Assembly: GCA_001708385.1 (NCBI GenBank)
Contig: CP012388.1
Coordinates: 3,162,001 to 3,226,000, forward strand
Source of the DNA: Flavobacterium psychrophilum
Lineage (GTDB): Bacteria; Bacteroidota; Bacteroidia; Flavobacteriales; Flavobacteriaceae
DNA length: 64,000 nucleotides
Direction: 5' to 3'
Shown here: positions 42,763-51,188 of the stretch, piece by piece
Position numbering within the stretch: the stretch's first letter is position 1
Layout of the letters: every line of letters starts with the position of its first letter
Translations under genes and position numbers: made by a program
Notes under the pieces: generated by a model
What the model was told of the DNA's origin: nothing
The model's input: only the letters and a program-made list of their open reading frames with translations
Databases searched by the model: none

Positions 42763-43911
42763 TCAATTTTCTAGATATTTTGTGATTTGATAATTTGTTT
42801 TACTTGTTAATGTGTTTACTTCGGAAATTATAAAATCAATTTTTTCTTTTTGAGAGTTACTAATATATAGTTTTTTAGTCTTATTTAAAAAATTTATAAT
42901 TTTTACACTGTCGGTATTGTTGATTAAAATTATCTGTGAATTAGGATTATTCATCAAATCCTGTGTCATAGGTAAAACTGTATTATCGATAATTTCTATT
43001 GCTTCTCTACAATACACTAAAGTTAGATTGTTTTCAGGAATTGAGAGGGAATAGTATAGGTTCACCAAATTTCGTCCTTTGATTTTTCCTAAAAGATAAT
43101 TATCTCTAAAAGTTCTCAAAGATCTATTTTTTTGAACTGGCTCAAATTGTTCATCAACTGGTTCGGGGCTGTCTAATATTGGCTCATCTATTTCTTCTTT
43201 TGGACATGGTTTACCAAAACAAAACCAGCTTTCCGGTCCATTTTCACGTTCTTGAGCCGTGCATCTTTGATCTTTAGTTGTAAAATTGCAAGGTAGACCA
43301 CATTCTGTACTTTGTATTCCCAAGTTTATCCTTTCCGTATCTATTACGGTCTGTAATTCATCGTATTTTAAATCTTTACTTGGGAGTAATTTGAAATTTA
43401 TAAATGTGATTGAAGTCAGCTTTGTTTCTTCTAGGGATAATCTAGAAATTAAATTGATATCGGTTGCTGATACAATCCTTGTCGTTAAATCTGAAAATAT
43501 ACTTTTTTTTGTAAAGATGTCATTGGTTTTGATGTAGACCGAAGAATAAATTTTATCATTTCGCGATTCGTAAATTAAAATACCCTGTATGTCGCTCTGT
43601 GATATGTCATAATTGTTTTCGGTTTTATAATTTGAATTAGCGGTGTAAAAAACCACACTTACAATATTTGCTGAATTTATTGAAATGTTTAATTCATTAA
43701 AAATGGATTGAAAATTAGTAAAATTATCTTGGTTTTTATACATAAAATGATAGTCATTTTCTGAGTCATAAACTTTCATTTTGTAACTTTTGCCTAAAAT
43801 TTGTTGATTAATAATTTTAGGTTCAACTTGTTCACAAGTTTCACATTCGTAAACATTGTTAGATTCACAAGATGAAAAGTAATATGACAACATTATAAGT
43901 AAAATTGCCAA
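42763..43911 (-). CDS. Large cysteine-containing lipoprotein, start out of frame (frameshift)
   Basis: The open frame gives 382 residues from a TTG at 43911 and starts in the middle of a signal sequence (AILLIMLSYYFSSCESN). The natural ATG at 43930 is one base out of frame: an A7 and a T8 tract lie between them, and loss of one base from either tract gives a perfect lipoprotein leader. The mature protein has a Cys-rich patch near 207-235 (CGLPC, CFGKPC). A segment near 270-290 (RDNYLLGK, NLYYSLS) resembles an FRD-to-YY motif of some exported bacterial proteins. The function is unknown. It is very AT-rich and asparagine-rich. Confidence 0.6.
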   Translation of the reverse strand: MAILLIMLSYYFSSCESNNVYECETCEQVEPKIINQQILGKSYKMKVYDSENDYHFMYKNQDNFTNFQSIFNELNISINSANIVSVVFYTANSNYKTENNYDISQSDIQGILIYESRNDKIYSSVYIKTNDIFTKKSIFSDLTTRIVSATDINLISRLSLEETKLTSITFINFKLLPSKDLKYDELQTVIDTERINLGIQSTECGLPCNFTTKDQRCTAQERENGPESWFCFGKPCPKEEIDEPILDSPEPVDEQFEPVQKNRSLRTFRDNYLLGKIKGRNLVNLYYSLSIPENNLTLVYCREAIEIIDNTVLPMTQDLMNNPNSQIILINNTDSVKIINFLNKTKKLYISNSQKEKIDFIISEVNTLTSKTNYQITKYLEN

Positions 43912-43927
43912 AAAAAATGATTTTTTT
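43910..43927 (-). repeat. Homopolymer tracts (A8 and T7 on the plus strand) at the lipoprotein start
   Basis: Plus-strand A8 (43910-43917) and T7 (43921-43927) are separated by TGA, directly after the ATG at 43928-43930 of the minus-strand gene. Loss of one base in either tract would join the ATG to the downstream frame. Confidence 0.8.
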
Positions 43928-44017
43928 CATGTTATAATAATTTGATTGGTTATTGTAAAATTATGATAACGTGCGGTTAACCTGGTTAATGTCTTGTTAA
44001 AAAATAATCTTATTAAT

Positions 44018-44048
44018 AAAAAACCGCTTAAGTATTAAGCGGTTTTTG
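44018..44048. terminator. Dispersed terminator, copy 3
   Basis: It has the same stem as the tRNA-Thr terminator with a 3-base loop (GTA). The bases after it (GTGTTTTAT) are shared with copy 2. It lies just beyond the stop codon of the membrane-protein gene at 44066 on the minus strand. Confidence 0.8.
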
Positions 44049-44065
44049 TGTTTTATGATGTCTAG

Positions 44066-44653
44066 TTATTGTATAGTATCTACTAAAAAGTGATTCAGGA
44101 ATTCTTTTTTATTTGTAAAATTACCTTTAGCGTCTTTCGTTATAAAAATAGCCTTTTCCTTTTTGTTGTATATTATCGTATCTGGTATAAAGTCATTATC
44201 ATAAGGTACTTTTGTAAATACTATGGTATCGTTTTTAAATATATAAGTACCGGAATATTTATCCTCAAATCCCATAAATCCATTGACTTTGTTTTCGCAT
44301 GTACCATCTTCCCTCAAAATAAGATTGTAATGAAAAAGATCGTCGTGAAGTGTAGCAGATAGCACCCTCGTGCTTTTAAACAATTCCAGATCGTACACAT
44401 TAAATAAGGCAATTGCACATAATGTTATGAGATGGACATTTATTTTTCTCCGATATCTGTTGTAACCTTTATCAATGAGACATATCAATGTATCAAAGAA
44501 TGAAATAACGTAAAGAAGTATCAGTGGTATAAATACAAACCAAAGGGATAAAATCCATGTAAACATACCACCAAAAAAATGAGTAATCATAAGTGCAAAA
44601 ATGCCTACGCAGGATAGTATTGCAACAAAATAATGAACTTTATGTTTTTCCAT
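44066..44653 (-). CDS. Membrane protein, hypothetical
   Basis: This 195-residue protein has three predicted transmembrane helices (about 8-28, 32-58, 70-88). A soluble C-terminal half follows that looks like a small beta-structured domain (HYNLILREDGTCENK, YSGTYIFKNDTIVFTK). The G-x-Y/W-x-I/F-x-N-D pattern also appears in the neighbouring lipoprotein at 42324, but wider similarity is not visible. The gene is flanked on both sides by copies of the tRNA-Thr terminator. Confidence 0.65.
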   Translation of the reverse strand: MEKHKVHYFVAILSCVGIFALMITHFFGGMFTWILSLWFVFIPLILLYVISFFDTLICLIDKGYNRYRRKINVHLITLCAIALFNVYDLELFKSTRVLSATLHDDLFHYNLILREDGTCENKVNGFMGFEDKYSGTYIFKNDTIVFTKVPYDNDFIPDTIIYNKKEKAIFITKDAKGNFTNKKEFLNHFLVDTIQ

Positions 44654-44680
44654 AATTTTAGATCATATCAAATCTAATAA

Positions 44681-44710
44681 AAAAACCGCTTAAGTAATTA
44701 AGCGGTTCTG
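44681..44710 (-). terminator. Dispersed terminator, copy 4
   Basis: It has the same core CCGCTTAA-GTAA-TTAAGCGG preceded by a run of A. The 3' side ends CTGTAAAC, so identity stops soon after the stem. It lies beyond the stop codon of the DUF4369 gene. Confidence 0.75.
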
Positions 44711-44735
44711 TAAACTATAAACTGATCACTATAAA

Positions 44736-45464
44736 CTATTTCACTTCGGCAGTTTCAGCTTTCTTTCTGTCAGCTACATATTTGGTAAGTATTTTTCCAT
44801 AAAGTGATTTCGCTACTGTAGGCGACATGCTTTTTTGGATAGTATCCAGGTATTTTATATTGATGTCGGCAATTTCATATAAAGCAAGGTATGGGGCGAT
44901 ATCGTTTTTAGCGTGGTTTAACGCAAAATTAGCTGTGTAAAGGTATCTGCGTTTAATTAGCTGTTCAGATCGAAGAGCAACGCTGTCAAGCTGTTTTACG
45001 TTACTATTTTTAGTAGCCTCAAGATTTTTAGCTACAAGGTCAAGATTATCGCTGCTAAAGCGCGCTTTTATTTTTTGGAATTCCTCATACAGTTTTTGAT
45101 TTTCAGATCCTGTTACTTTGGCTTTATAGAAAAATTCATCGTTAGAGGTCTCAATTGTCATATCGCCCGGTTCGGCAAAGAATGAAAGGTTATTATCTAC
45201 CGAATTGGTTTTCCCTCTGTCTAGGAAAAGGTAAAGCATTTCGGGAGAGTCTAATTTGATATGGCTTTCAAAGGCAGATTTGCCATTAAACACTATTGTG
45301 TCTATGGCAACAAGCGAAGTGTCTACAACTTTTTGAATGTACAGTGTACCCTTTTTAAGGCCTTTAATGTTTCCGGTAATGTGAAGGTTGGCATCGCCAT
45401 GGTCTTCTTTGTTGCAGGAAATAAGTAGCGCCAGTGCCAGAAGGGCAAGAATAGATCTTTTCAT
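44736..45464 (-). CDS. DUF4369 domain lipoprotein
   Basis: This 242-residue lipoprotein has lipobox LLISC (cysteine 17). The DUF4369 region (about 25-135) is recognised by HITGNIKGLKKGTLYIQK and LFLDRGKTNSVDNNLSFFAEPGD through their cores GNIKGLKKGTLYIQK and FFAEPGDMTI. DUF4369 commonly precedes a thioredoxin domain in Bacteroidota; here the thioredoxin part is absent and a helical C-terminus takes its place. No enzymatic residues are seen, and a binding or sensing role is possible. Confidence 0.8.
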   Translation of the reverse strand: MKRSILALLALALLISCNKEDHGDANLHITGNIKGLKKGTLYIQKVVDTSLVAIDTIVFNGKSAFESHIKLDSPEMLYLFLDRGKTNSVDNNLSFFAEPGDMTIETSNDEFFYKAKVTGSENQKLYEEFQKIKARFSSDNLDLVAKNLEATKNSNVKQLDSVALRSEQLIKRRYLYTANFALNHAKNDIAPYLALYEIADINIKYLDTIQKSMSPTVAKSLYGKILTKYVADRKKAETAEVK

Positions 45465-45564
45465 ATACTAAGAAAGCGTTTTAAAAATTTCCGCAAAGTA
45501 ATGAAAATAAAAGACTTTTTCCCGAAGCATTTTTAAGAAAAAGCATGGGTTTGGCAATAAAAAA

Positions 45565-45590
45565 TAAAGCTGCCAAATGGCAGCTTTATA
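45565..45590. terminator. Terminator after the small secreted protein at 45605
   Basis: ATAAAGCTGCCA pairs with TGGCAGCTTTAT across two bases at 45565-45590. Confidence 0.75.
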
Positions 45591-45604
45591 AAGTGTAAAT
45601 ATTT

Positions 45605-45922
45605 TTAGTCCAGTAGCATATTAACCAGCTTAACATTGCTGGTGTGTACAAAATCTACAAAGTATTCGCTTATGCTAAAAGGCGACTTGTCCAGGGTTGT
45701 GCAGCTTTTTGCTGTTCTGGATTTATGCGGTTTTTCTTTAACAGGGTTTTCCTTCTGAGCCTGCTTTACTGTAGTTTCAGTTTCCTGAAAGCGTAACGTT
45801 TTAGCGCCTTCTTTTTTGGCGGTTGTTTCGTGTCCGTATACAGATGGTGCTGTCTGCTCATCGGCATTGGCAAAAGCAGCAGTTCCAAGAACAAGTAGCA
45901 ATAAGGTTAATAAATTTTTCAT
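45605..45922 (-). CDS. Small secreted hypothetical protein
   Basis: This 105-residue protein has a signal peptide (MKNLLTLLLLVLGTAAFANA). The mature part is basic and polar (KSRTAKSC), with a hydrophobic end (VKLVNMLLD). It has one cysteine near residue 73. No family is recognised. It lies 40 bp after the M61 peptidase start region on the same strand, but the AT-rich gap and its own terminator suggest a separate unit. Confidence 0.6.
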   Translation of the reverse strand: MKNLLTLLLLVLGTAAFANADEQTAPSVYGHETTAKKEGAKTLRFQETETTVKQAQKENPVKEKPHKSRTAKSCTTLDKSPFSISEYFVDFVHTSNVKLVNMLLD

Positions 45923-45962
45923 AGTTGGATGATTGGTTTATGGTTGCGCAATAAATTCAAAA

Positions 45963-47789
45963 TTATCCTTTAAGCCATGCTTCTTTTAATTTGTTTTTAG
46001 AGGCATCGGTAGCTTTATATCCTTCGGCTTCTTCAAAAGGCAGTTTTACAGTACCTTTTACGTCCAGCTCTTTTCCGTCACGTTTAATCTTCATGGTAAT
46101 CGCATCGCCGTCTTTCCAGATTGCTGCTTCATTAAGCAGGTCGTAAATATTGTCAAGATTATATGCTTTCCCGTTGACAGCCAAAATGATATCTGATTTT
46201 TTCAGGCCTAAGTTAGTCATAAAAGTGTTAGGTTCAACATTTGGCAACAAAGCAATTTCCTTGTATGGATTTACCGTGATAAGCGGCTCCTGTCCGTTTT
46301 TAACGAATGGGTGGCCCGGTAGCTGCATCTTAGTCTGTGTAACCCCCATCTTTGCGAAATAGGTTTCGTAAGGGATAGATGTTGTACCGGCAACATAGGT
46401 CTTTAGGAATTCGCCAACAGCAGGGCAGCTAAGTCTTGTAATAGTAGCAAACAGGTCTTCGTCGTTAAACGGTTTATTGCTTCCGTATTCTTTAGAAAGG
46501 TCCTGCATCAGGTGTAATATACCTTTTTGCCCGTTGCTGCTTTCCCTCATTTGTATATCTATACACATAGCAATAAGCGCACCCTTAAGGTATACGTTAT
46601 AGTAGGCATCTTTATAGGGTTTCTCCAGTATGTTCTTACTCATATTGGTAAAATCCATAGTGTCGTCAAAATGTTTTGACTGGTCAATTTTCTGGGCTAT
46701 CCTCTGGTAAAATTCATCTTCGGTAATTAACCCCTGGTTTACCTGGAACAGGTTAGCAAAATATTCGGTAACACCTTCATACATCCAAAGGTGCTCGCTC
46801 ATTTTTGGTGTATTATAATTAAAGAAATGTATTTCTTTAGAATGTACACTTAGCGGCGTTACAATATGAAAGAATTCGTGCGAAACTACATCTTTAAGCT
46901 GTTCCAATAGTTGTGGCAGCGGATAATCTTCCGGCATAACGACTGTCGTAGATGTCGTATGTTCTAAAGCACCATTGCCTTTGGCATCATTAGCTTCTCC
47001 GGTAGAAAGATATAGCAACACGCTATATTTCTTCGTGCTGTTTATCGGCCCTAAGAATTTCTTTTGGGCACGCATCATACGTTCCATTTCCGGAGTAATG
47101 TCTTTGGCGGTAATTTTTCCGTTAGGTGAGTATACTGCGATAAGAATTTCCATACCGTCTACGGTAAACGTAGTGTAGTCAGGTTTAGAGTACATTATCG
47201 GATGGTCTACAAGGTCGGCGTAACGCGGCGATGTAAATACATCAACCTCATTGCTGGCGTTGGTGTCTACTAAAGATGTAGCGCCCCATAGCGTTGAAGG
47301 ATGCGTAATAGTAGCCTCATACGGTACTTCTCCTTTATCGTCAAAATAGCCTACAAACCCATGGGTATTAACCACAAAGTTTTTACCGGCATCAATATTT
47401 GTTCCTGCAGGCGAGAATATCTCGTGCGTAGTTTCTATATCGTAGGTGTCATTTACCAGGTAGGTAACCTTAGCCAGTTGTTTGGCATTGGCTATTTTCC
47501 ACGAATTATCATCTACTTTGGTTACAGTAAGTTCTTTACCTTTTTTATCGAAAGCTTTAAATCCTTCAATGAATTTTCCGTAGTTGTCTTCAGAATAGGT
47601 TCCCGGAACAATTTTCGGAATAAAGAAAGTTGTTGTTTCGCTGGTAAAAGCAGGAGGGGTGATGGTTACCATCACTTTGTCATCTTTTACATTTTTAAGG
47701 TCTATGGCTACTTTTACGTCTTTATTTTGGGCGAAAGCTGCGCCATTTAAAAACAATGCTATTGCCAGTGAGCAGATAAATCTCTTCAT
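45963..47789 (-). CDS. M61 family metallopeptidase with PDZ domain
   Basis: This 608-residue protein has a signal peptide (ending AAFAQ), an N-terminal beta-domain, and an M61 glycyl-aminopeptidase-like catalytic domain with the zinc motif HEFFH near residue 302. WMYEGVTEYFA near residue 338 supplies the third ligand. A PDZ domain (about 490-570, LGLKKSDIILAVNGKAYN) follows. It is a periplasmic or secreted aminopeptidase. The gene is single, with the small secreted protein after it. Confidence 0.88.
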   Translation of the reverse strand: MKRFICSLAIALFLNGAAFAQNKDVKVAIDLKNVKDDKVMVTITPPAFTSETTTFFIPKIVPGTYSEDNYGKFIEGFKAFDKKGKELTVTKVDDNSWKIANAKQLAKVTYLVNDTYDIETTHEIFSPAGTNIDAGKNFVVNTHGFVGYFDDKGEVPYEATITHPSTLWGATSLVDTNASNEVDVFTSPRYADLVDHPIMYSKPDYTTFTVDGMEILIAVYSPNGKITAKDITPEMERMMRAQKKFLGPINSTKKYSVLLYLSTGEANDAKGNGALEHTTSTTVVMPEDYPLPQLLEQLKDVVSHEFFHIVTPLSVHSKEIHFFNYNTPKMSEHLWMYEGVTEYFANLFQVNQGLITEDEFYQRIAQKIDQSKHFDDTMDFTNMSKNILEKPYKDAYYNVYLKGALIAMCIDIQMRESSNGQKGILHLMQDLSKEYGSNKPFNDEDLFATITRLSCPAVGEFLKTYVAGTTSIPYETYFAKMGVTQTKMQLPGHPFVKNGQEPLITVNPYKEIALLPNVEPNTFMTNLGLKKSDIILAVNGKAYNLDNIYDLLNEAAIWKDGDAITMKIKRDGKELDVKGTVKLPFEEAEGYKATDASKNKLKEAWLKG

Positions 47790-47884
47790 AGTTTAGGTCT
47801 TGATATCTTGTAAGTCGATTGAAAACGAGTTTTGTTACATCATAAAGATAAAATAATATCTTAAAAACCTTACTTAGAGGTGTG

Positions 47885-49270
47885 TTACTGTTTTAGTACC
47901 CATGTAGAGATCTCATTCAGTACTACTGGCGACATGGTTTGTTCTATCTCTCCATACTCCTGTATCGTTCCTGTTGTAGATTCCTGAAACAGATGATTAA
48001 GTCCCGGGAGTTTTTGTGTAATTACTTTTTTATTGCCGCCTTTTTCGGCTGCTCTTTTAATCGCATCAAGGTTGGCAGTAGCTGCTACCTGAAAGTCCTT
48101 TTCGCCATTAAGTGCAAGTATAGGGCATTTTAGTTTTTCAATTACGGGAGCAGGATTGTAGCGTAAAAAGTAGACAAACCAGGGCGAGGTAACTGTTTCT
48201 ACCTGGGCATTTACGGCGCGTGCTATTTCATCTTTCGGTACACCTTTAGAAGCGAAGAAGGGAGCAAAACCTTTATTGAAAACAGAAGCAACTGCCGCTC
48301 TCCTTGCTTTTTCATCATTTTCTGTAAGTATCACAGTGTAGGCTTCTCTCAACGTATTGCCCATAGTGGTCAATTCATTTTCCGGAATACCGTCGGCTTT
48401 TCCGGCAAGGTAGTTTTGCAATACCATAAGCTCACTGCCCTGGATGCCGGGACCGGCAAGCATTACTATAAAAGCAACATCGGCATTTTTCTCTGCAATC
48501 AGCTGGGCTATAAGTCCGCCTTCGCTGTGGCCTATAAGTCCTATTTTCTTTTTGTTGACTTCTTTGCGTATCTTCAGGTAGTCAAAAGCAGCCTGGGTAT
48601 CGGTAGCAAAATCTGCCGATGTTCCGTTAGCAGGGTTACCGCCCGATTTGCCAATTCCCCTGTCGTCATAGCGCAAAACTCCAATACCATTTCGTGTTAA
48701 ATGGTCTGCCAGTACAAGAAAGGGTTTGTGCTCAAATATCTCTTCATTACGATCCTGAGATCCGCTGCCGCTAATCAATATCACAACCGGATAATTGCCT
48801 TCTTTTTTAGGAAGTGTAAGTGTTCCGGCTAAAGTTATTCCTGCTTTTTCGTTTTTAAAAGTTACGTCTTCGGTGTAATACGGAAAAGGCGCTTTAGGTT
48901 CCTGCGGGCGTCTGGTTACGTTTTGTATTTCGCCTTTGGAAAAACTAAGCGGAAGGTCATATGCTCCCTGTTTAAATGTCCCTTTTATGACGTCCTTTTC
49001 TAGTGTGCCTTTATAGCTTATCCCACCCGCAGCTATAGAAAAGGTTAGTGTATTATCAGAGAAATCTATCTGGTCGATTTTTACGCCTTTAGCATTTTGG
49101 TCGGGGCTGTCCATAGTGGCAGTATATCCGGATAACCCCTGTGAGATATTTATGATAAGGCGCAGCTTGCCTCCGGGAACACTAAGGTCACCTTTCCAGG
49201 CGCCTGTCATATCCTGAGCAAAAAGAGATGCCGAAAATAACAGTATAAGTAATAAGATCGATTTTTTCAT
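47885..49270 (-). CDS. Alpha/beta hydrolase with N-terminal beta-domain, secreted
   Basis: This 461-residue protein has a signal peptide (MKKSILLLILLFSASLFAQ) and a beta-rich N-terminal domain (about 20-130). The alpha/beta hydrolase core has LISGSGSQDRNEE as oxyanion region, the nucleophile elbow GLIGHSEGG near residue 247, the acid in LNGEKDFQ and the histidine in LPGLNHLF. Esterase or acyl-peptide-like activity is likely. It is followed upstream by a membrane protein and a DUF2089 regulator in a tight run, so these three may be one operon. Confidence 0.87.
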   Translation of the reverse strand: MKKSILLLILLFSASLFAQDMTGAWKGDLSVPGGKLRLIINISQGLSGYTATMDSPDQNAKGVKIDQIDFSDNTLTFSIAAGGISYKGTLEKDVIKGTFKQGAYDLPLSFSKGEIQNVTRRPQEPKAPFPYYTEDVTFKNEKAGITLAGTLTLPKKEGNYPVVILISGSGSQDRNEEIFEHKPFLVLADHLTRNGIGVLRYDDRGIGKSGGNPANGTSADFATDTQAAFDYLKIRKEVNKKKIGLIGHSEGGLIAQLIAEKNADVAFIVMLAGPGIQGSELMVLQNYLAGKADGIPENELTTMGNTLREAYTVILTENDEKARRAAVASVFNKGFAPFFASKGVPKDEIARAVNAQVETVTSPWFVYFLRYNPAPVIEKLKCPILALNGEKDFQVAATANLDAIKRAAEKGGNKKVITQKLPGLNHLFQESTTGTIQEYGEIEQTMSPVVLNEISTWVLKQ

Positions 49271-49275
49271 GATGG

Positions 49276-49851
49276 TTAGTAGATTATAAAGAATAGTATT
49301 TTAGAAAGTATCTCAGCAACGAGCAGTGTCACGGCAAATAAAACTTTCTGGTTGGTTGTCTTAAGGTTGGTTGCAGTTTTAAAGCCATTGTAAAGTAGTG
49401 CGATATACCATACCAACAGAACAATCGACACAAGACCGGCGACTACAATTAATATGATGTCAGATGTGTTGATCTGTATATTGTCCATATTCATGCCAAG
49501 AAACATTTCTGTACTGCTTGCCATGTAATTATTCAGATTGAAAAATGCACCCAGGTAAAATGGAAGGCGTGCAAGCATAACGGTACCTAATATATCTGCT
49601 GGCCTTGTTTTATTATTAATGATGAACCCGTATAAATGCAGTGTAAAGAATAATATTGCAATATTAAAAACATTATCGGTAAAGGGTTGCGCAAACGGTA
49701 CACTATACGTGAAGTGCATATCTATAACACCGTCAAAACGGGCGTTAAAGCTGTAGCCAAGCATGCTGCCTATAAGTGTGGCAACGAGACCGATCGCTAA
49801 AAGTGCGCGCCCGTCATATTTTTCAAAAGGATTAAAAAGAAGTTTTTTCAT
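49276..49851 (-). CDS. YIP1-like membrane protein
   Basis: This 191-residue protein has five predicted transmembrane helices starting near residue 15. The sequence ARLPFYLGAFFNLNN sits in a central helix, and the opening FNPFEKYDGRALLAIGL resembles bacterial YIP1-domain proteins. Its role is unknown. It is 5 bp upstream of the alpha/beta hydrolase and 13 bp after the DUF2089 gene on the same strand. Confidence 0.7.
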   Translation of the reverse strand: MKKLLFNPFEKYDGRALLAIGLVATLIGSMLGYSFNARFDGVIDMHFTYSVPFAQPFTDNVFNIAILFFTLHLYGFIINNKTRPADILGTVMLARLPFYLGAFFNLNNYMASSTEMFLGMNMDNIQINTSDIILIVVAGLVSIVLLVWYIALLYNGFKTATNLKTTNQKVLFAVTLLVAEILSKILFFIIY

Positions 49852-49864
49852 ATGGGTTGGTGGT

Positions 49865-50146
49865 TTATTCTTCGGTAGATAGTTGGTTTACTTTTTCAAT
49901 TAGGTCGTCCAGGCGGTTACGCACAGTGGGGTAGCTGATACCTATTTGCGATGCAATTTCCTTAAGGCTTCCGCCCGATAAGAAGAATTGCAATATAAAA
50001 GCCTGCTCATCTGCCGGAAGGCGTAATAGTACCGGAAGCGGATAATTACCCGATACCTGTGTGCTGCATGAAGGGCATGATAACTGCGACACATGCAACG
50101 AGCCGGAACAGCTGGGGCAGGCAACAGGAAGTTTAGGGGTCTGCAT
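49865..50146 (-). CDS. DUF2089 family zinc-ribbon/HTH protein
   Basis: This 93-residue protein has two CPSC knuckles (C10-C13, C24-C27) forming a zinc ribbon. A sigma-70 region 4-like or LuxR-like helix-turn-helix follows (about 55-88, GGSLKEIASQIGISYPTVRNRL). DUF2089 members are suspected transcription regulators. As first gene of the run with the membrane protein and hydrolase it could control that operon. Confidence 0.83.
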   Translation of the reverse strand: MQTPKLPVACPSCSGSLHVSQLSCPSCSTQVSGNYPLPVLLRLPADEQAFILQFFLSGGSLKEIASQIGISYPTVRNRLDDLIEKVNQLSTEE

Positions 50147-50242
50147 GTTTATAATGTTTAACTAAAAGCAAATATAAATGAATAAAGTTAAAAACGAAAT
50201 TAATAAAATTAATACGTTTGTTGTTTTTGTTGAGTTGGTGTT

Positions 50243-50266
50243 AAAAAAAAAGCCCCTTGCGGAGCT
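50243..50266 (-). terminator. Terminator after the DUF2805 gene
   Basis: Read on the minus strand, AGCTCC-GCAA-GGGGCT (one mismatch) is followed by nine T residues. Confidence 0.6.
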
Positions 50267-50271
50267 GTGTA

Positions 50272-50544
50272 TTAAAATTTATTCTTTATATAATATTTAG
50301 AATCCAGTTCATCATCTATAAAACTGTTTATAGGCTTTGGTTTTGGCTTTTTGGCCGCTACCTTCTTCTTCCACAATTCAAAATTATCTGCGGATAATCT
50401 CTTATGCATAATCTCGGTCACTTCCTTTTCAGACAATCCAAATTGTTTTTTGATTTCTTCAAAGGGCTTTTTTTCCTCCTGGGCAAGCGTTACGATCTTG
50501 TCTAGCGCTTCCTTTTCTAATTCGGTACGGTTACTCCTTTTCAT
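50272..50544 (-). CDS. DUF2805 / TIGR03643 family protein
   Basis: This 90-residue basic protein has a helix-turn-helix-like core (FEEIKKQFGLSEKEVTEIMHK), then NFELWKKKVAAKKPKPK. This matches the small family TIGR03643/DUF2805, conserved in marine and soil bacteria. A nucleic-acid-binding role is suggested by the HTH and lysines, but no function is established. The C-terminal 18 residues are poorly conserved in style. The 244-bp gap upstream is AT-rich without a visible gene. Confidence 0.75.
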   Translation of the reverse strand: MKRSNRTELEKEALDKIVTLAQEEKKPFEEIKKQFGLSEKEVTEIMHKRLSADNFELWKKKVAAKKPKPKPINSFIDDELDSKYYIKNKF

Positions 50545-50788
50545 CAGATGAAAAACTTTTAATCAGATAATGTTTTAAATGTTTAAGATTCGTTAATCAA
50601 TATTACTAAAAAAAACAATTAAATATAAGATCAGGTAAGGTTTTTAGATTTTTTTGAAAAATTTAAAATATTGAATGATGATTCTTCAATTCTTTTTGGA
50701 AAGATTGTAAAATCGTTAATTATTTTCTAATAAAAGCAGTTTTTTATCCGGTAGCTGAGCATGTTTTTTGCTTGTAGGTTAAAGCCTT

Positions 50789-51142
50789 TCAGGTATATAG
50801 CCACGCCCAGTATATTAATAACAGTTGGAGCGGCAGCCTTATCAGCCGTGCCCATTTTGGTAGTCCCAATGCAGCCTTATCATTAGCATACATATAATAA
50901 TTAGCAGGAAATATAGCCACGAGCAGGACAATTATTCCCCATGCGCCCCACACCGAGGTGGCAGGAATGCAAAGCATAATCCCGAAAATTATTTCTGCTA
51001 ATCCACTAACTACATTCAATGCTTTGGGAGCGGGTAGTGCAGGCGGAATCATTTTTACATACAGCCTTGGTACCCTAAAGTGATTAATACCGGCCAGTAT
51101 GTAAATTGCGCCCATAAGGTATAAGTGCCACGGTAAAGCCAT
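50789..51142 (-). CDS. DoxX family membrane protein
   Basis: This 117-residue protein has four predicted transmembrane helices. Signatures GINHFRVPRLYVKMIPPALP and GLAEIIFGIML are typical of DoxX/SURF4-like small membrane proteins, some of which interact with quinol oxidases or redox partners. Function in this organism is unknown. It is divergent from the lipoprotein gene at 51189. Confidence 0.82.
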   Translation of the reverse strand: MALPWHLYLMGAIYILAGINHFRVPRLYVKMIPPALPAPKALNVVSGLAEIIFGIMLCIPATSVWGAWGIIVLLVAIFPANYYMYANDKAALGLPKWARLIRLPLQLLLIYWAWLYT

Positions 51143-51188
51143 ACATTTCTCGTTTTACTCAAAGTTAATTCTTTTATATATTTGTTTT

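Noticed and set aside
42003..44710. The repeated stem as a CRISPR-like array
   Set aside because: Copies are irregularly spaced (280 to 1740 bp), are perfect palindromic terminators and are separated by genes, not by short unique spacers.
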